From NCBI GenBank assembly GCA_963720695.1, contig CAVRGG010000004.1, positions 744,001 through 808,000 on the forward strand: a stretch of DNA of 64,000 nt, read 5' to 3'. The translations under genes were made by a program, and so were the position numbers. Shown piece by piece: positions 50,258-58,753 of the stretch; position 1 is the first letter of the stretch; every line of letters begins with the position of its first letter. The notes below the pieces were generated by a model. It was not told the DNA's origin and searched no databases. It saw nothing but the letters and a program-made list of their open reading frames with translations. This stretch comes from UBA668 sp963720695 (GTDB taxonomy: Bacteria; Actinomycetota; Acidimicrobiia; Acidimicrobiales; Ilumatobacteraceae).

Positions 50258-51604
50258 TCAGAGGCGGCCGCTCGCCTTGAGCTCGAGGTAGGTGTCGACG
50301 AGTTCGGTGGCGAGGCGACCCGGCGCCGCGTCGACCACCACGGCACCCGCGGCGCGAAGCCGTGCCACCGACCGCGCCCGTTGGGAGAGCTGGCCCACGG
50401 CGGCAGCCTCTCGATAGGCCTCGCTCGGCCATTCGTGCGCCGCACCACGCGCCCACTCCTGCACTGCGGGATCCTGCACCGCGGCCACCACGACCAGGTG
50501 GCGACGGGTGATGATCGGCAGTGCGGGGAGCAGCGCCTGCTCCACGACGGCCTCGACGAGATCGGTGAGCACGATGTACAGCGACCGGCGGCGGAATCGA
50601 GCAGCGGCGTATCCGAACGCGACGTCGTACGCGCTCTCGCTGTAGTCGGGCTCGAGGAGGTACATCGCCTCTGCGGCGCGACCCAGCTGGCTCTTGCCGT
50701 TGGTCGGCACGAGGATGCTGCGCACTTGGTGATCGAAGGCCAGCATGCCGACGCGGTCACCGACCTTGGTCGCAGCCTGCACGACCCCCAGCACGGCATC
50801 CATCGCGTGTTCCACTCGAGGGACCCCGCCGACGGTGCCCGCCATCACCCGACCGTTGTCGAGCAGGAGCACCACGTTCTGATTCCGTTCGGCCCGGAAC
50901 TGCTTCATGATCGGCCGCTGCAGACGCACTGTCGCGGGCCAGTCGATGCGACGGAACTCGTCGTCGGGCCGATAGTCGCGCAGCTGGTCGAACTCGGTGC
51001 CGCCGCCGCTCGTCCGGATCGATCGCAGGCCGACCTCGAGCACACGAGGCACCCTGATCCTGCGCTGCACCTCCTCCCGACTCGGGTACGCCGGCATGAC
51101 TCGGACACCGCCGGGCACCTGCCGGGTCGCCTGACGACTCACCATCCGCAGCGGGCCCTCCACCCTCACCGTCACCGCCGACAGGGGGAACCGACCACGA
51201 CGTGCGGGCCGCAACGAGGTCCGCGATCGGAGTCGGCCGCCCGCGGCGAGTGTCGCCGACACACGTCGGCGGTGCGCCCCCAGGCTGGGCCACAGGGCAT
51301 CGGTGACCGTGATCCGGCTGCTGCGTCCGCCACGGTTGTCGATCACCCAGGTCAGCTCGGCGGACTCGCCGAGCGTCAGCGACTCGGGCACCTCTCGAGT
51401 CACGTCGATGCGCGCCGGCGAGACGCACGCGAGGGTGTCGACCACGAACACCACGAGCAGGACGATCTCGACGACGACGAGCGCCGTCCAGCTGCGGCCC
51501 GGCCAGGCGAACAGCGCCAACCCCGACACCGCGATGAGCGCGGCGAACCACACCGTGGGCAGCGGGTACGCAGGCCGAGATCGCATCGCCGGGCGATCCG
51601 TCAC
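50258..51604 (-). CDS. DUF58 domain membrane protein
   Basis: The 448-residue protein has two N-terminal membrane spans (about residues 15-55) and the DUF58 signature FDQLRDYRPDDEFRRIDWPA in a von Willebrand A-like region (NVVLLLDNGRVMAG). It belongs to the group that works with MoxR AAA+ ATPases in assembly or maturation of envelope complexes. GTG 51604 overlaps the MoxR stop by 4 nt. It is the last gene of a five-gene minus-strand operon starting near 55409. Confidence 0.9.
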   Translation of the reverse strand: MTDRPAMRSRPAYPLPTVWFAALIAVSGLALFAWPGRSWTALVVVEIVLLVVFVVDTLACVSPARIDVTREVPESLTLGESAELTWVIDNRGGRSSRITVTDALWPSLGAHRRRVSATLAAGGRLRSRTSLRPARRGRFPLSAVTVRVEGPLRMVSRQATRQVPGGVRVMPAYPSREEVQRRIRVPRVLEVGLRSIRTSGGGTEFDQLRDYRPDDEFRRIDWPATVRLQRPIMKQFRAERNQNVVLLLDNGRVMAGTVGGVPRVEHAMDAVLGVVQAATKVGDRVGMLAFDHQVRSILVPTNGKSQLGRAAEAMYLLEPDYSESAYDVAFGYAAARFRRRSLYIVLTDLVEAVVEQALLPALPIITRRHLVVVAAVQDPAVQEWARGAAHEWPSEAYREAAAVGQLSQRARSVARLRAAGAVVVDAAPGRLATELVDTYLELKASGRL

Positions 51605-52581
51605 CGTGGTGTCGGCACGGTGGCGAGGAGGCCGTCGAGCACGGCGTCGGCCGTCGTGCCCTCCAACTCGAGCTCGGGACGCACCATCACCCGATGGCGC
51701 AGACATGGCTTGGCGACCGCCTTCACCTCGTCGGGCGTCACGAACTGGCGACCACTCAGCCAGGCCCACGCCTTCGCCGCGTGGAGCAGCCAGGTGGTGC
51801 CGCGAGGCGACACCCCCAACTGCAGCGCCGGCGACTCACGGGTGGCGCGGCACAGAGCGACGAGGTACTGCTGCACCGCCGGATCCACACGGATCGCCTG
51901 GATCGCTGCCCGGCCGGCGGCCAGGTCTGCGGCACTCGCCACCGGCCGCACGCCGGAGGCGATCACGTCGTGGGGATTCATCCCCGCGTCGTGCCGTCCG
52001 ACCATCAACAGCTCCTGGTCCGCGGTCGGGTACGTCATGTTCAACTTGAACAGGAATCGGTCGAGCTGGGCCTCGGGAAGCGGATAGGTGCCCTCGTACT
52101 CGATCGGGTTCTGGGTCGCGATCACGAGGAAGGGATCCGGCAGCGACCGGGTCGTCCCGTCGAAGGTCACCTGGCGCTCCTCCATCGCCTCGAGGAGCGC
52201 AGCCTGGGTCTTGGGTGGAGTGCGGTTGATCTCGTCGGCGAGCAGCAGGTTGGTGAAGACCGGCCCCTCCCGGAACCGGAACGTGATGCCATCGGCCGCC
52301 TGCGCCACCAACTGCTGACCGATCACGTCGCTCGGCATCAGGTCGGGGGTGAACTGCACGCGGGTGAACTTCATGTCGAACGCCGCGGCGAGGCTCTTGG
52401 CCAGCAGCGTCTTGGCGACACCGGGAACGCCCTCGAGGAGGATGTGGCCGTTGACGAGCAGCGCCGCGATGGCGCCGGTCAGCACGCCGTCCTGGCCGAC
52501 CACCACCTTGGCCACCTCGGCGCGCACCGCCAGGACCGCGTCGAGCGGCGGTCGGGCCGAGTGCTGGGTCGGGTCAGTCAT
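51601..52581 (-). CDS. MoxR-family AAA+ ATPase
   Basis: The 326-residue protein is a MoxR ATPase: VVVGQDGVLTGAIAALLVNG, Walker A LEGVPGVAKTLLAKSLA, FTPDLMPSDVIGQ, Walker B LLLADEINRTPPKTQAALLE and sensor 1 IATQNPIEYEGTYPLPEAQL. MoxR proteins act as chaperone-like motors with DUF58/VWA partners. ATG 52581 follows GAAGGAG. The start overlaps the DUF4350 gene by 8 nt. Confidence 0.93.
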   Translation of the reverse strand: MTDPTQHSARPPLDAVLAVRAEVAKVVVGQDGVLTGAIAALLVNGHILLEGVPGVAKTLLAKSLAAAFDMKFTRVQFTPDLMPSDVIGQQLVAQAADGITFRFREGPVFTNLLLADEINRTPPKTQAALLEAMEERQVTFDGTTRSLPDPFLVIATQNPIEYEGTYPLPEAQLDRFLFKLNMTYPTADQELLMVGRHDAGMNPHDVIASGVRPVASAADLAAGRAAIQAIRVDPAVQQYLVALCRATRESPALQLGVSPRGTTWLLHAAKAWAWLSGRQFVTPDEVKAVAKPCLRHRVMVRPELELEGTTADAVLDGLLATVPTPR

Positions 52582-53749
52582 GATGGGCTCCTTCGAGGAC
52601 GAGATCTCGGATCTCCTGGAGGCTGTTGCTGAGTTGCAGCAGCTCGTGATGGTCGGACACGTCGCGATGCAGCACCGCGCTGATCCGCCCGGGGGCGAGG
52701 TCGGTGCGCGCCGACACGGTGGCGTCGAGCGCTTCGATCGACGTACTGCTGGGCAACCGGAACCGCTCGCACAGGGCCCGGAAGAGATTGCCGCGCAGCA
52801 GCCAACCTGCCCGCTGCGCGTGGCGGGCGCGGTGCATGAGGCTGCCCGTCGCCACGACGAGCTCGCTGCCCGCGATGGGCACCTGCTCGGGTTCGCGAAC
52901 CGGCCGGCCGGGGCGGACCGCCTTCGCAAGTGCGAACACCAGGAACGCGATGGCCAGTTGCGTCACGGCCATCCACACGCCGGGTCGAACGAGGTCGCTC
53001 AGGGTCTTGTCGCCGGTGCCGATGTCGGCCACGGTCTTGGGCGCCTCGGCCCCGAGCACGATGCTCACCCGCGAGCCGGAGGTCGGTGCCAGCAGGGCCG
53101 TCGCCAGCGCGGCGTTGTCGGCGAAGCGCAGGTACCGGTTCGTCAACAACCTGTTGTCGCCGAGTGCGACCACGATTCCTTCACCTCGGGGCCTCGCGAC
53201 GGCGAAGGCCGTGGAAGTGCCGCCGAAGCAGGAGGTCTCTCCCGTGCCGACGCGGAGCTTCACGCCCGTCTCGACGTACAGCCCGCGAAGGTGCGACAGC
53301 GACCCGATGGTGCACGTGCCCGCGGGGACGTTGATCTGCTGGGAGAGGTCGTTGCCGAGCACGATGTCCGAGCCGTCGATGGTCGTGGCCGAGCGTTCGC
53401 CGGCGAGCGGGCTGTCGGGATCGGCCATCACGACGACGCCTCCCGCGTCTGCGAACGACCGCAGATCGCGGCGCTGGTCGTCGTTCAACCGGTCCTGCAG
53501 CACCAGGATCCGTCGATCGGACTCGGGCGAGGGCACCGATCGCACCACATCGACCGTCGCCCCGTACCGCTCGAGCAGCAGCACCAGACCCCTGGCTCCG
53601 TCGTCGGCGCCGCTGCGGGGATCGAAGGGCTGCGTGTGCGGTTGTGCGCGCACCAGCAGCATCATCGCGACCGCGACGAGCACGACGAGCAGCGCGCTGA
53701 AGGCCATCCGGCCACCTCCTCCGGCATCCCCGGGAGCGCCCCTGCTCAT
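52574..53749 (-). CDS. DUF4350 domain membrane protein
   Basis: The 391-residue protein has membrane spans at about residues 15-35 and 255-275. Between them is an extracytoplasmic DUF4350-type domain (ARGLVLLLERYGATVDVVRS, LVLQDRLNDDQRRDLRSFA, GGVVVMADPDSPLAG). The C-terminal cytoplasmic tail carries LMHRARHAQRAGWLLRGNLF. Overlaps with both neighbours show tight coupling. DUF4350 proteins accompany MoxR/DUF58/DUF4129 genes in many actinobacteria, but their molecular role is unknown. Confidence 0.85.
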   Translation of the reverse strand: MSRGAPGDAGGGGRMAFSALLVVLVAVAMMLLVRAQPHTQPFDPRSGADDGARGLVLLLERYGATVDVVRSVPSPESDRRILVLQDRLNDDQRRDLRSFADAGGVVVMADPDSPLAGERSATTIDGSDIVLGNDLSQQINVPAGTCTIGSLSHLRGLYVETGVKLRVGTGETSCFGGTSTAFAVARPRGEGIVVALGDNRLLTNRYLRFADNAALATALLAPTSGSRVSIVLGAEAPKTVADIGTGDKTLSDLVRPGVWMAVTQLAIAFLVFALAKAVRPGRPVREPEQVPIAGSELVVATGSLMHRARHAQRAGWLLRGNLFRALCERFRLPSSTSIEALDATVSARTDLAPGRISAVLHRDVSDHHELLQLSNSLQEIRDLVLEGAHHD

Positions 53750-54450
53750 CGCCGCTCACCCGCCGTGGCGAGCACGTCGCGCTCGAGCAGCTGAAACCGG
53801 TCGTCATCGGAACGATCGACGTCGAGATGTCCGTACCAGGCACCGTCGAACAGATCGGCGGCGGCCGAGAACGACCGTCCCGCATCGGGCCGCACCCGTC
53901 GCAGCTGCGCCCGCTCCTCGCCCGTGGTCCGTCCGGGAATCTCGTCGATCAAACCCCGCCGAGCCAGGTCCGCCACCAACGCCCGGTATCGGCAGCGGAG
54001 CGCGTCGCGATACCGGCCGGCACGGCGATGTTCTTCTGCCTCGTCGCGCCAGTTGACGGGCTCGCGGGAACGGTCGACGGCCACGGCGTGGCGCTCGACG
54101 GTGTCCAGGTCGTCGTTGCGGTCCTCGCTCGTGCGCTTCCGTGACCATCCCCCGGATCTGCCGGCGACCGATCGGACGAGCAGCACCAACAGACCGATCA
54201 CTGCCAAGGCGAGCAGGACCCACAGCAGCAACGAGACGAACCCGAGGTCCCAGCGGCCCCCGGAGCCGCCGCTGGGGCGAGGTGGGTTGGTCGTCACGGG
54301 CGTGCACACCTTCTGGTTCGCCGAGACGATCTTGCAGGCCTGCTCCCGCACCGCGTCGGGGTCCTGATCGACGGGACCGAGCCCGCCGTCCGGCGGCGCG
54401 GCGGCGAGCCACCACGGCGTCGAGAGTGTCATCTGCCACGAGCGGATCAT
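53746..54450 (-). CDS. DUF4129 domain membrane protein
   Basis: The 234-residue protein has a hydrophobic span at about residues 70-95 (GFVSLLLWVLLALAVIGLLV) and the DUF4129 block in the C-terminal half: EEHRRAGRYRDALRCRYRAL, RGLIDEIPGRTTGEERAQL and SAAADLFDGAWYG. It starts with ATGA overlap on the upstream membrane gene and ends with ATGA overlap on the DUF4350 gene. In related clusters DUF4129 can be fused to transglutaminase-like domains; none is present here. Confidence 0.85.
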   Translation of the reverse strand: MIRSWQMTLSTPWWLAAAPPDGGLGPVDQDPDAVREQACKIVSANQKVCTPVTTNPPRPSGGSGGRWDLGFVSLLLWVLLALAVIGLLVLLVRSVAGRSGGWSRKRTSEDRNDDLDTVERHAVAVDRSREPVNWRDEAEEHRRAGRYRDALRCRYRALVADLARRGLIDEIPGRTTGEERAQLRRVRPDAGRSFSAAADLFDGAWYGHLDVDRSDDDRFQLLERDVLATAGERR

Positions 54451-55409
54451 CGGCGTCGACCGAAGGCGCGATCGGCGGCCATCGAGATGTCGATGCCCTC
54501 GGCGTGGACGCGGAGCTGCACGTAGAACTGCGCGGTGGCGAGCGCCGAGAACGGAACCACGACCAGCAGCGCCAGTTGTGAGGCGACGCCCTGCACGAGG
54601 TAGCCGAACGAGCCGAAGGTGATCAGCCCGGTGCTCTCGGCCAGGTAGGGCAGCTCGGAGATGAACAGGAACAGCAATCCGCCGATCAGCCCACAGGCGA
54701 GGACGAATCCGTACGCTGCGCCGAAGCGGGTACGGACCAGACGCACGGCGCGCCCGAGCGAACGAGCACCGGTTCCCTCGGTCATCAGCACCGGCACGAC
54801 GACCAGCACCAACGCCGTGAACAGGGCGATCACGGGGAGCACGAAGGCGATCGCACCCGCCGCGACGGTGGGAGCGTTGACCACTCCGAGTGCGACGACG
54901 ACCGCCCACCAGTGTGTGAGCACCCAGGTCAGCACCAGCCAGGGAGACCGTCGCAGCACGGCGACCACACCCTCGCGGATCGTCGGCTGACCGCCCATCT
55001 GGTAGCGGACGAGGAAGACGGCGGCGTACGCACCGATCAGGTGCGCCGTGAACGACTCGACGACGATCGCGAGGAACACCGACGTGTTCTCGACGCCGAT
55101 GTAGCCGCGGTCGGCGAACAACCCGTCGAGCGAGCTGAAGTCGTTGAACGCCAGGACGGACAGGAACAGGTTCAGCGCCACCATCGGCACCATGAACACC
55201 GCAGCACCCAACAGGACCGTGCGGGCATGTTGCTGCAGGAGATGCGCACCCCCGTCGATCGAGCCCACCACGAGTCGCTCGGTGCGCCGCAGCCGGGGAC
55301 GGGCCGTCGGCGCGACCATCGGATTCGAACCCACCGAGGGCACGACGCCGGGCACGGTCCGGGTCCCCGCCTCCGACTCGATCCCGGCCCACTGGCTCAC
55401 GGGCGTCAT
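54447..55409 (-). CDS. Multi-span membrane protein heading the MoxR cluster
   Basis: The protein has about six spans (TVLLGAAVFMVPMVALNLFL, FTAHLIGAYAAVFLVRYQMG, AIAFVLPVIALFTALVLVV, FVLACGLIGGLLFLFISEL, and others). It resembles the membrane domain found upstream of DUF4129/DUF4350 genes in actinobacteria, related to the glycerophosphodiester phosphodiesterase membrane domain. The start is uncertain: ATG 55409 gives 320 residues, ATG 55319 gives 290. It is divergent from the methyltransferase gene, with a 19-nt gap if 55409 is right. Confidence 0.72.
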   Translation of the reverse strand: MTPVSQWAGIESEAGTRTVPGVVPSVGSNPMVAPTARPRLRRTERLVVGSIDGGAHLLQQHARTVLLGAAVFMVPMVALNLFLSVLAFNDFSSLDGLFADRGYIGVENTSVFLAIVVESFTAHLIGAYAAVFLVRYQMGGQPTIREGVVAVLRRSPWLVLTWVLTHWWAVVVALGVVNAPTVAAGAIAFVLPVIALFTALVLVVVPVLMTEGTGARSLGRAVRLVRTRFGAAYGFVLACGLIGGLLFLFISELPYLAESTGLITFGSFGYLVQGVASQLALLVVVPFSALATAQFYVQLRVHAEGIDISMAADRAFGRRR

Positions 55410-55428
55410 TCTGGTCGAAGATGACACC

Positions 55429-56193
55429 ATGCGCGGCTACCACGACGAGAGTTACGGCGACGGGTTCGCCGATGTCTACGACGACTGGTACGACGGGATC
55501 ACCGACATCGCGGCGACGACGGAGGCTCTGCGGTCACTCGCCAAGGGCGGGCGAGTGCTCGAGCTCGGTGTCGGCACGGGCCGGCTGGCGCTCCCTCTCG
55601 CCGCCACCGGGGTCGAGGTGTGGGGCATCGACACCAGCACTGCGATGCTCGCCCGGATGGCGACCAAACCAGGCGCCGACGCCGTCCACACCATCAACGG
55701 CGACATGGTCGACGACCTGCCCGACGGACCGTTCGCGCTCGTCTTCGTGGCCTACAACACGTTCTTCGGATTGCTGTCCGACGCCCGCCAGCAGGCTTGC
55801 TTCGAGGCAGTGGCGGCGCGGCTGCCCGAGGGTGGCCGGTTCGCCATCGAGGCCTTCGTCCCCGACACCGAGGCCGACGCTGCCTCCAGCGTCACCGTCC
55901 GGTCGATCCAGGCAGATCGGGTGGTCCTCCACGTGAACATCAGCGATCCGTCCCAGCAGCGCGCCGAAGGGCATTACATCGACATCACCGAGGCAGGGGG
56001 CGTCAAGCTGCGGCCGTGGAGCATCCGGTGGGCCAGCCCCATGCAGCTCGACGGGATGGCCACACGCGCGAACATGCAGCTCACGGCCCGCTGGGAGTCC
56101 TTCGACGGCGCACCGTTCAGCTCCGAGAGCACCCGCCACGTCAGTGTCTACGAGAAGGTTCGCACCGCAAATTCCGAGCATGTCCGCGCCTGA
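55429..56193 (+). CDS. SAM-dependent methyltransferase
   Basis: The 254-residue protein has a class I SAM-binding fold: ADVYDDWYDGITDIAATTEA, motif I VLELGVGTGRLALPLA, an acidic post-I residue in VWGIDTSTAMLARM, INGDMVDDLPDG and LVFVAYNTFFGLL. Sequences like this are common single-domain methyltransferases in actinobacteria. The substrate is not evident. ATG 55429 is taken. galT follows 30 nt after on the same strand. Confidence 0.85.
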   Translation: MRGYHDESYGDGFADVYDDWYDGITDIAATTEALRSLAKGGRVLELGVGTGRLALPLAATGVEVWGIDTSTAMLARMATKPGADAVHTINGDMVDDLPDGPFALVFVAYNTFFGLLSDARQQACFEAVAARLPEGGRFAIEAFVPDTEADAASSVTVRSIQADRVVLHVNISDPSQQRAEGHYIDITEAGGVKLRPWSIRWASPMQLDGMATRANMQLTARWESFDGAPFSSESTRHVSVYEKVRTANSEHVRA

Positions 56194-56223
56194 ATCCGCT
56201 CAGGGTCGTAGGCTGTTGGGGCT

Positions 56224-57207
56224 GTGAGCCAACTCCGACTGAACCCCCTCACGGGGCGGTGGGTCACCATCGTCGCCGACCGGGCCAAGCGCCCGTCCGA
56301 TTTCGCACCGCGTGTCGCCCAGGTCGAGGCCGAGCCCGACCGTCCGTGCCCCTTCTGCCCCGGCAACGAGGAAGCCACGTTGCCGGCCCTGGAGACGCTC
56401 GACGAGGGCGGCCACTGGCGCATGCGCCTGATCCCCAACCTCTATCCCGCCTTCGATGGCGACGAGCCGTTCGCCGTGCACCACCTCGGCCCGGTCCACG
56501 TGCAGGCCGACGCCAGCGGCATCCACGAGGTCTTCGTCTACACGCCCGACCACGACGGTGGCGCCCATCTGCTGTCCGACGACGAGGCAGCTCAGATGAT
56601 GCTCCTCCTCAGCAGGCGCCTCCAGCAGCACGCGGCGAGCAAGAACGTGCGCTACACGCAGGCGATCATCAACCACGGTCGCGAGGCGGGCGCATCGCTC
56701 GCCCACCCGCACGGCCAGTTGCTGGGCCTTCCGTTCGTCCCGGGCGAGATCCTCGAGGAGCAGCGAGCGTTCTCCCGGTTCGAGGGCGGCTGCATCCTCT
56801 GCGCCACCGTCGAGGCCGAGCTCGTCGACGGCACACGTGTCTTGTTCTCCACCGACGATGTCGTGTGCGTCAGCCCGTACTGGGCCGGATCACCGTACGA
56901 GCTGCTGATCATCCCCCGCAGCCACGACCTCCACCTGACCGACAGCTCCGACGCCACCCTCAAGGCGATGGGCATGGCCGTGCGCGACTCGCTCATCTCC
57001 CTGCGTGAGATCCACGGCGATGTGGCCTACAACCTGGTGTTCCACACCGCGCCGCACCACTACACGGGCGCATACCACTGGCACGTGCACCTGTTCCCGA
57101 AGCTGGTCACCACGGCCGGATTCGAGCGCGGCACCGGGGTCATGATCAACATCGTGCCGCCCGAGCTCGCCGCCGAACAGCTGCGCAAGGTCGCCATCGA
57201 AGCCTGA
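56224..57207 (+). CDS. galT: Galactose-1-phosphate uridylyltransferase
   Basis: GalT exchanges UMP between UDP-glucose and galactose-1-phosphate. The 327-residue protein has LNPLTGRWVTIVADRAKRP, the zinc-type CPFCPGNE, HEVFVYTPDHDGG, the catalytic HPHGQ in ASLAHPHGQLLG, and HWHVHLFPK, in the usual order for the HIT-superfamily enzyme. GTG 56224 is chosen; TAGGCT lies 9 nt upstream. The product glucose-1-phosphate would feed the glycogen genes to the right. galK and galE are not in the window. Confidence 0.92.
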   Translation: MSQLRLNPLTGRWVTIVADRAKRPSDFAPRVAQVEAEPDRPCPFCPGNEEATLPALETLDEGGHWRMRLIPNLYPAFDGDEPFAVHHLGPVHVQADASGIHEVFVYTPDHDGGAHLLSDDEAAQMMLLLSRRLQQHAASKNVRYTQAIINHGREAGASLAHPHGQLLGLPFVPGEILEEQRAFSRFEGGCILCATVEAELVDGTRVLFSTDDVVCVSPYWAGSPYELLIIPRSHDLHLTDSSDATLKAMGMAVRDSLISLREIHGDVAYNLVFHTAPHHYTGAYHWHVHLFPKLVTTAGFERGTGVMINIVPPELAAEQLRKVAIEA

Positions 57208-57213
57208 CCCGGA

Positions 57214-57666
57214 ATGTCCGGCATCGAGGTCAGCATCGAGATCGACGCCACGCCCGCGCAGGTGTGGGCGGTCGTCGAACCCGTCGAGGAGCACGTGCAG
57301 TGGATGCACGACGCGGTCGCGATCACGTTCACGACCGAACGAACCCGGGGCACGGGCACCGAGTTCCTGTGCGACACCAAGGTGGGTCCGTTCCGACTCG
57401 TCGACCGGATGGAGATCACGGAGTGGGTGCCGGGCGAGGTGATGGGGGTTCGCCACACCGGCCTGGTCACCGGCTCAGGACGCTTCACCCTCACCCCGAT
57501 CGATCTCGGCCGGCGGACGCGGTTCACCTGGCAGGAGGAGCTGACCTTCCCGTGGTGGATGGCCGGCCCGGCGGGCGCGTGGGCCGGTGGCAAGGTCGCG
57601 CTCGCGCCGATCTGGCGTCGCAACCTGAAGAACCTGCGAGCGATCGTCGAGCAACGCTCCACCTGA
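57214..57666 (+). CDS. SRPBCC-family polyketide-cyclase-like protein
   Basis: The 150-residue protein has the START/SRPBCC pattern: EVSIEIDATPAQVWAVVEPV at the N-terminus, VDRMEITEWVPGEVMGVRHT, RRTRFTWQEELTFPWW and a C-terminal helix RRNLKNLRAIVEQR. Such proteins bind hydrophobic ligands. It begins 7 nt after galT and may be cotranscribed. The ligand is unknown. Confidence 0.85.
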   Translation: MSGIEVSIEIDATPAQVWAVVEPVEEHVQWMHDAVAITFTTERTRGTGTEFLCDTKVGPFRLVDRMEITEWVPGEVMGVRHTGLVTGSGRFTLTPIDLGRRTRFTWQEELTFPWWMAGPAGAWAGGKVALAPIWRRNLKNLRAIVEQRST

Positions 57667-57685
57667 CCCCGGTCGAGCGCACTCC

Positions 57686-57723
57686 TGAGGGTTACGGCGC
57701 ACCTGGTGACGCCGAAACCCTCA
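57686..57723. terminator. Bidirectional hairpin between convergent genes
   Basis: TGAGGGTT-A-CGGCG (57686-57699) pairs with CGCCG-A-AACCCTCA (57710-57723) with a single A-A mismatch and a 10-nt loop. It lies in the 77-nt gap between the SRPBCC gene and azlD, which face each other. There is no long T-run, but the position and symmetry suggest a bidirectional terminator. Confidence 0.6.
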
Positions 57724-57743
57724 TCTATGGGGCGAGGGGCCGA

Positions 57744-58049
57744 TCACGTGACCGCTCGCACCAGGGCGGCGACCGTCGCGCCGATCACGATGACCAGGAT
57801 CAGCGGCGCCTTGCGCCACGCGGCCACGACGGCCGCACCCACGCCTGCCGCACGCGCCCCGTCGACGCCGAGCGAGTGCCCGATGCTGAACGTGTCGTGC
57901 ACGACGATGGCCGCGATCAGGGCGGCGGGGATCAGCGACAGGCAGCGCTCGAGCACCGGCGGCATGGTCCGGTCGCCGATGACGACCACTCCGAGCACCT
58001 TGAAACCGAAGGCCGTCGCGGCGAGCACGAGGACGAACGCCCAGCTCAC
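57744..58049 (-). CDS. azlD: AzlD-family branched-chain amino acid transport subunit
   Basis: The 101-residue protein has three hydrophobic spans (AFVLVLAATAFGFKVLGVVV, SLIPAALIAAIVVHDTF, KAPLILVIVIGATVAALV) and fits the small AzlD subunit. It works with AzlC in efflux of branched-chain amino acids and analogues. GTG 58049 overlaps the azlC stop by 4 nt. The presence of an exporter next to many biosynthesis genes for the same amino acids is noteworthy. Confidence 0.85.
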   Translation of the reverse strand: MSWAFVLVLAATAFGFKVLGVVVIGDRTMPPVLERCLSLIPAALIAAIVVHDTFSIGHSLGVDGARAAGVGAAVVAAWRKAPLILVIVIGATVAALVRAVT

Positions 58050-58753
58050 GGCGCCACCACCTCCACCGGATCGTCAGGCGAACGGCGGGGCTCGGGCACA
58101 CCGACCAGGATGCCCACGGTGGCGCACAGGATCGGCACACCGATCGGCACGAACGGCACGGTGACCAGGCACACCACTGCCCCGATGGTCGCGGCGAGCG
58201 CGCTCCGTCGATCCTTCAGCATCGGCCACAGCAGGGCGACGAACGCCGCCGGGAAGGCCGCATCGAGGCCGTAGGTCAGAGGATCGACGGCCTTTCCCAG
58301 GAGTGCGCCGATGAGCGTCCCGGTGTTCCAGAACAGGTAGACGCTGGCGCCGGTGACCCAGAACGCCGCCCGCCGATGCGCCTCGTCGGTCTGCGCTGCC
58401 GACATCGCCGTCGACTCGTCGATGGTCAACTGCGCCCCGACCAGGCGGGTGCCGAGTCGCCCGGTGAGGTGGGGGGCCATCGCCAGCCCGTAGACGGCGT
58501 TACGCGCGGCGAGGATCGCTGCTCCGCCGTACGCTGCGGCAGGTGAGCCGCCGGCGCCGATGACGCTCACCGCCGAGAACTGGGACGCGCCGGTGAAGAC
58601 CAACAACGACATGGCGCAGGTCTGGGCGACGGTGGCGCCCGCACTGACGGACGCGACGCCGAAGGAGACGGCGAACACCCCGACGGCGAATCCGAGCGTC
58701 ACACACGCGCTGACGACCTGCCGCATGCGCGGATCGCGAAGCGGTCGGATCAC
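58046..58753 (-). CDS. azlC: AzlC-family branched-chain amino acid permease
   Basis: The 235-residue protein has the AzlC pattern with five to six spans: VFAVSFGVASVSAGATVAQT, LVFTGASQFSAVSVIGAGG, ILAARNAVYGLAMAPHL and QLTIDESTAMSAAQTDEAHR (conserved loop). With AzlD it exports branched-chain amino acids (4-azaleucine resistance). GTG 58753 overlaps the glgB stop by 4 nt, so it is cotranscribed with glgB. Confidence 0.88.
   Translation of the reverse strand: MIRPLRDPRMRQVVSACVTLGFAVGVFAVSFGVASVSAGATVAQTCAMSLLVFTGASQFSAVSVIGAGGSPAAAYGGAAILAARNAVYGLAMAPHLTGRLGTRLVGAQLTIDESTAMSAAQTDEAHRRAAFWVTGASVYLFWNTGTLIGALLGKAVDPLTYGLDAAFPAAFVALLWPMLKDRRSALAATIGAVVCLVTVPFVPIGVPILCATVGILVGVPEPRRSPDDPVEVVAP

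Noticed and set aside
55312..55332. tRNA-like GGTTCGAATCC on the minus strand
   Set aside because: It looks like a T-loop, but the flanking bases do not pair as a T-stem and no acceptor or anticodon arm can be built. It lies inside the N-terminal region of a membrane protein gene.
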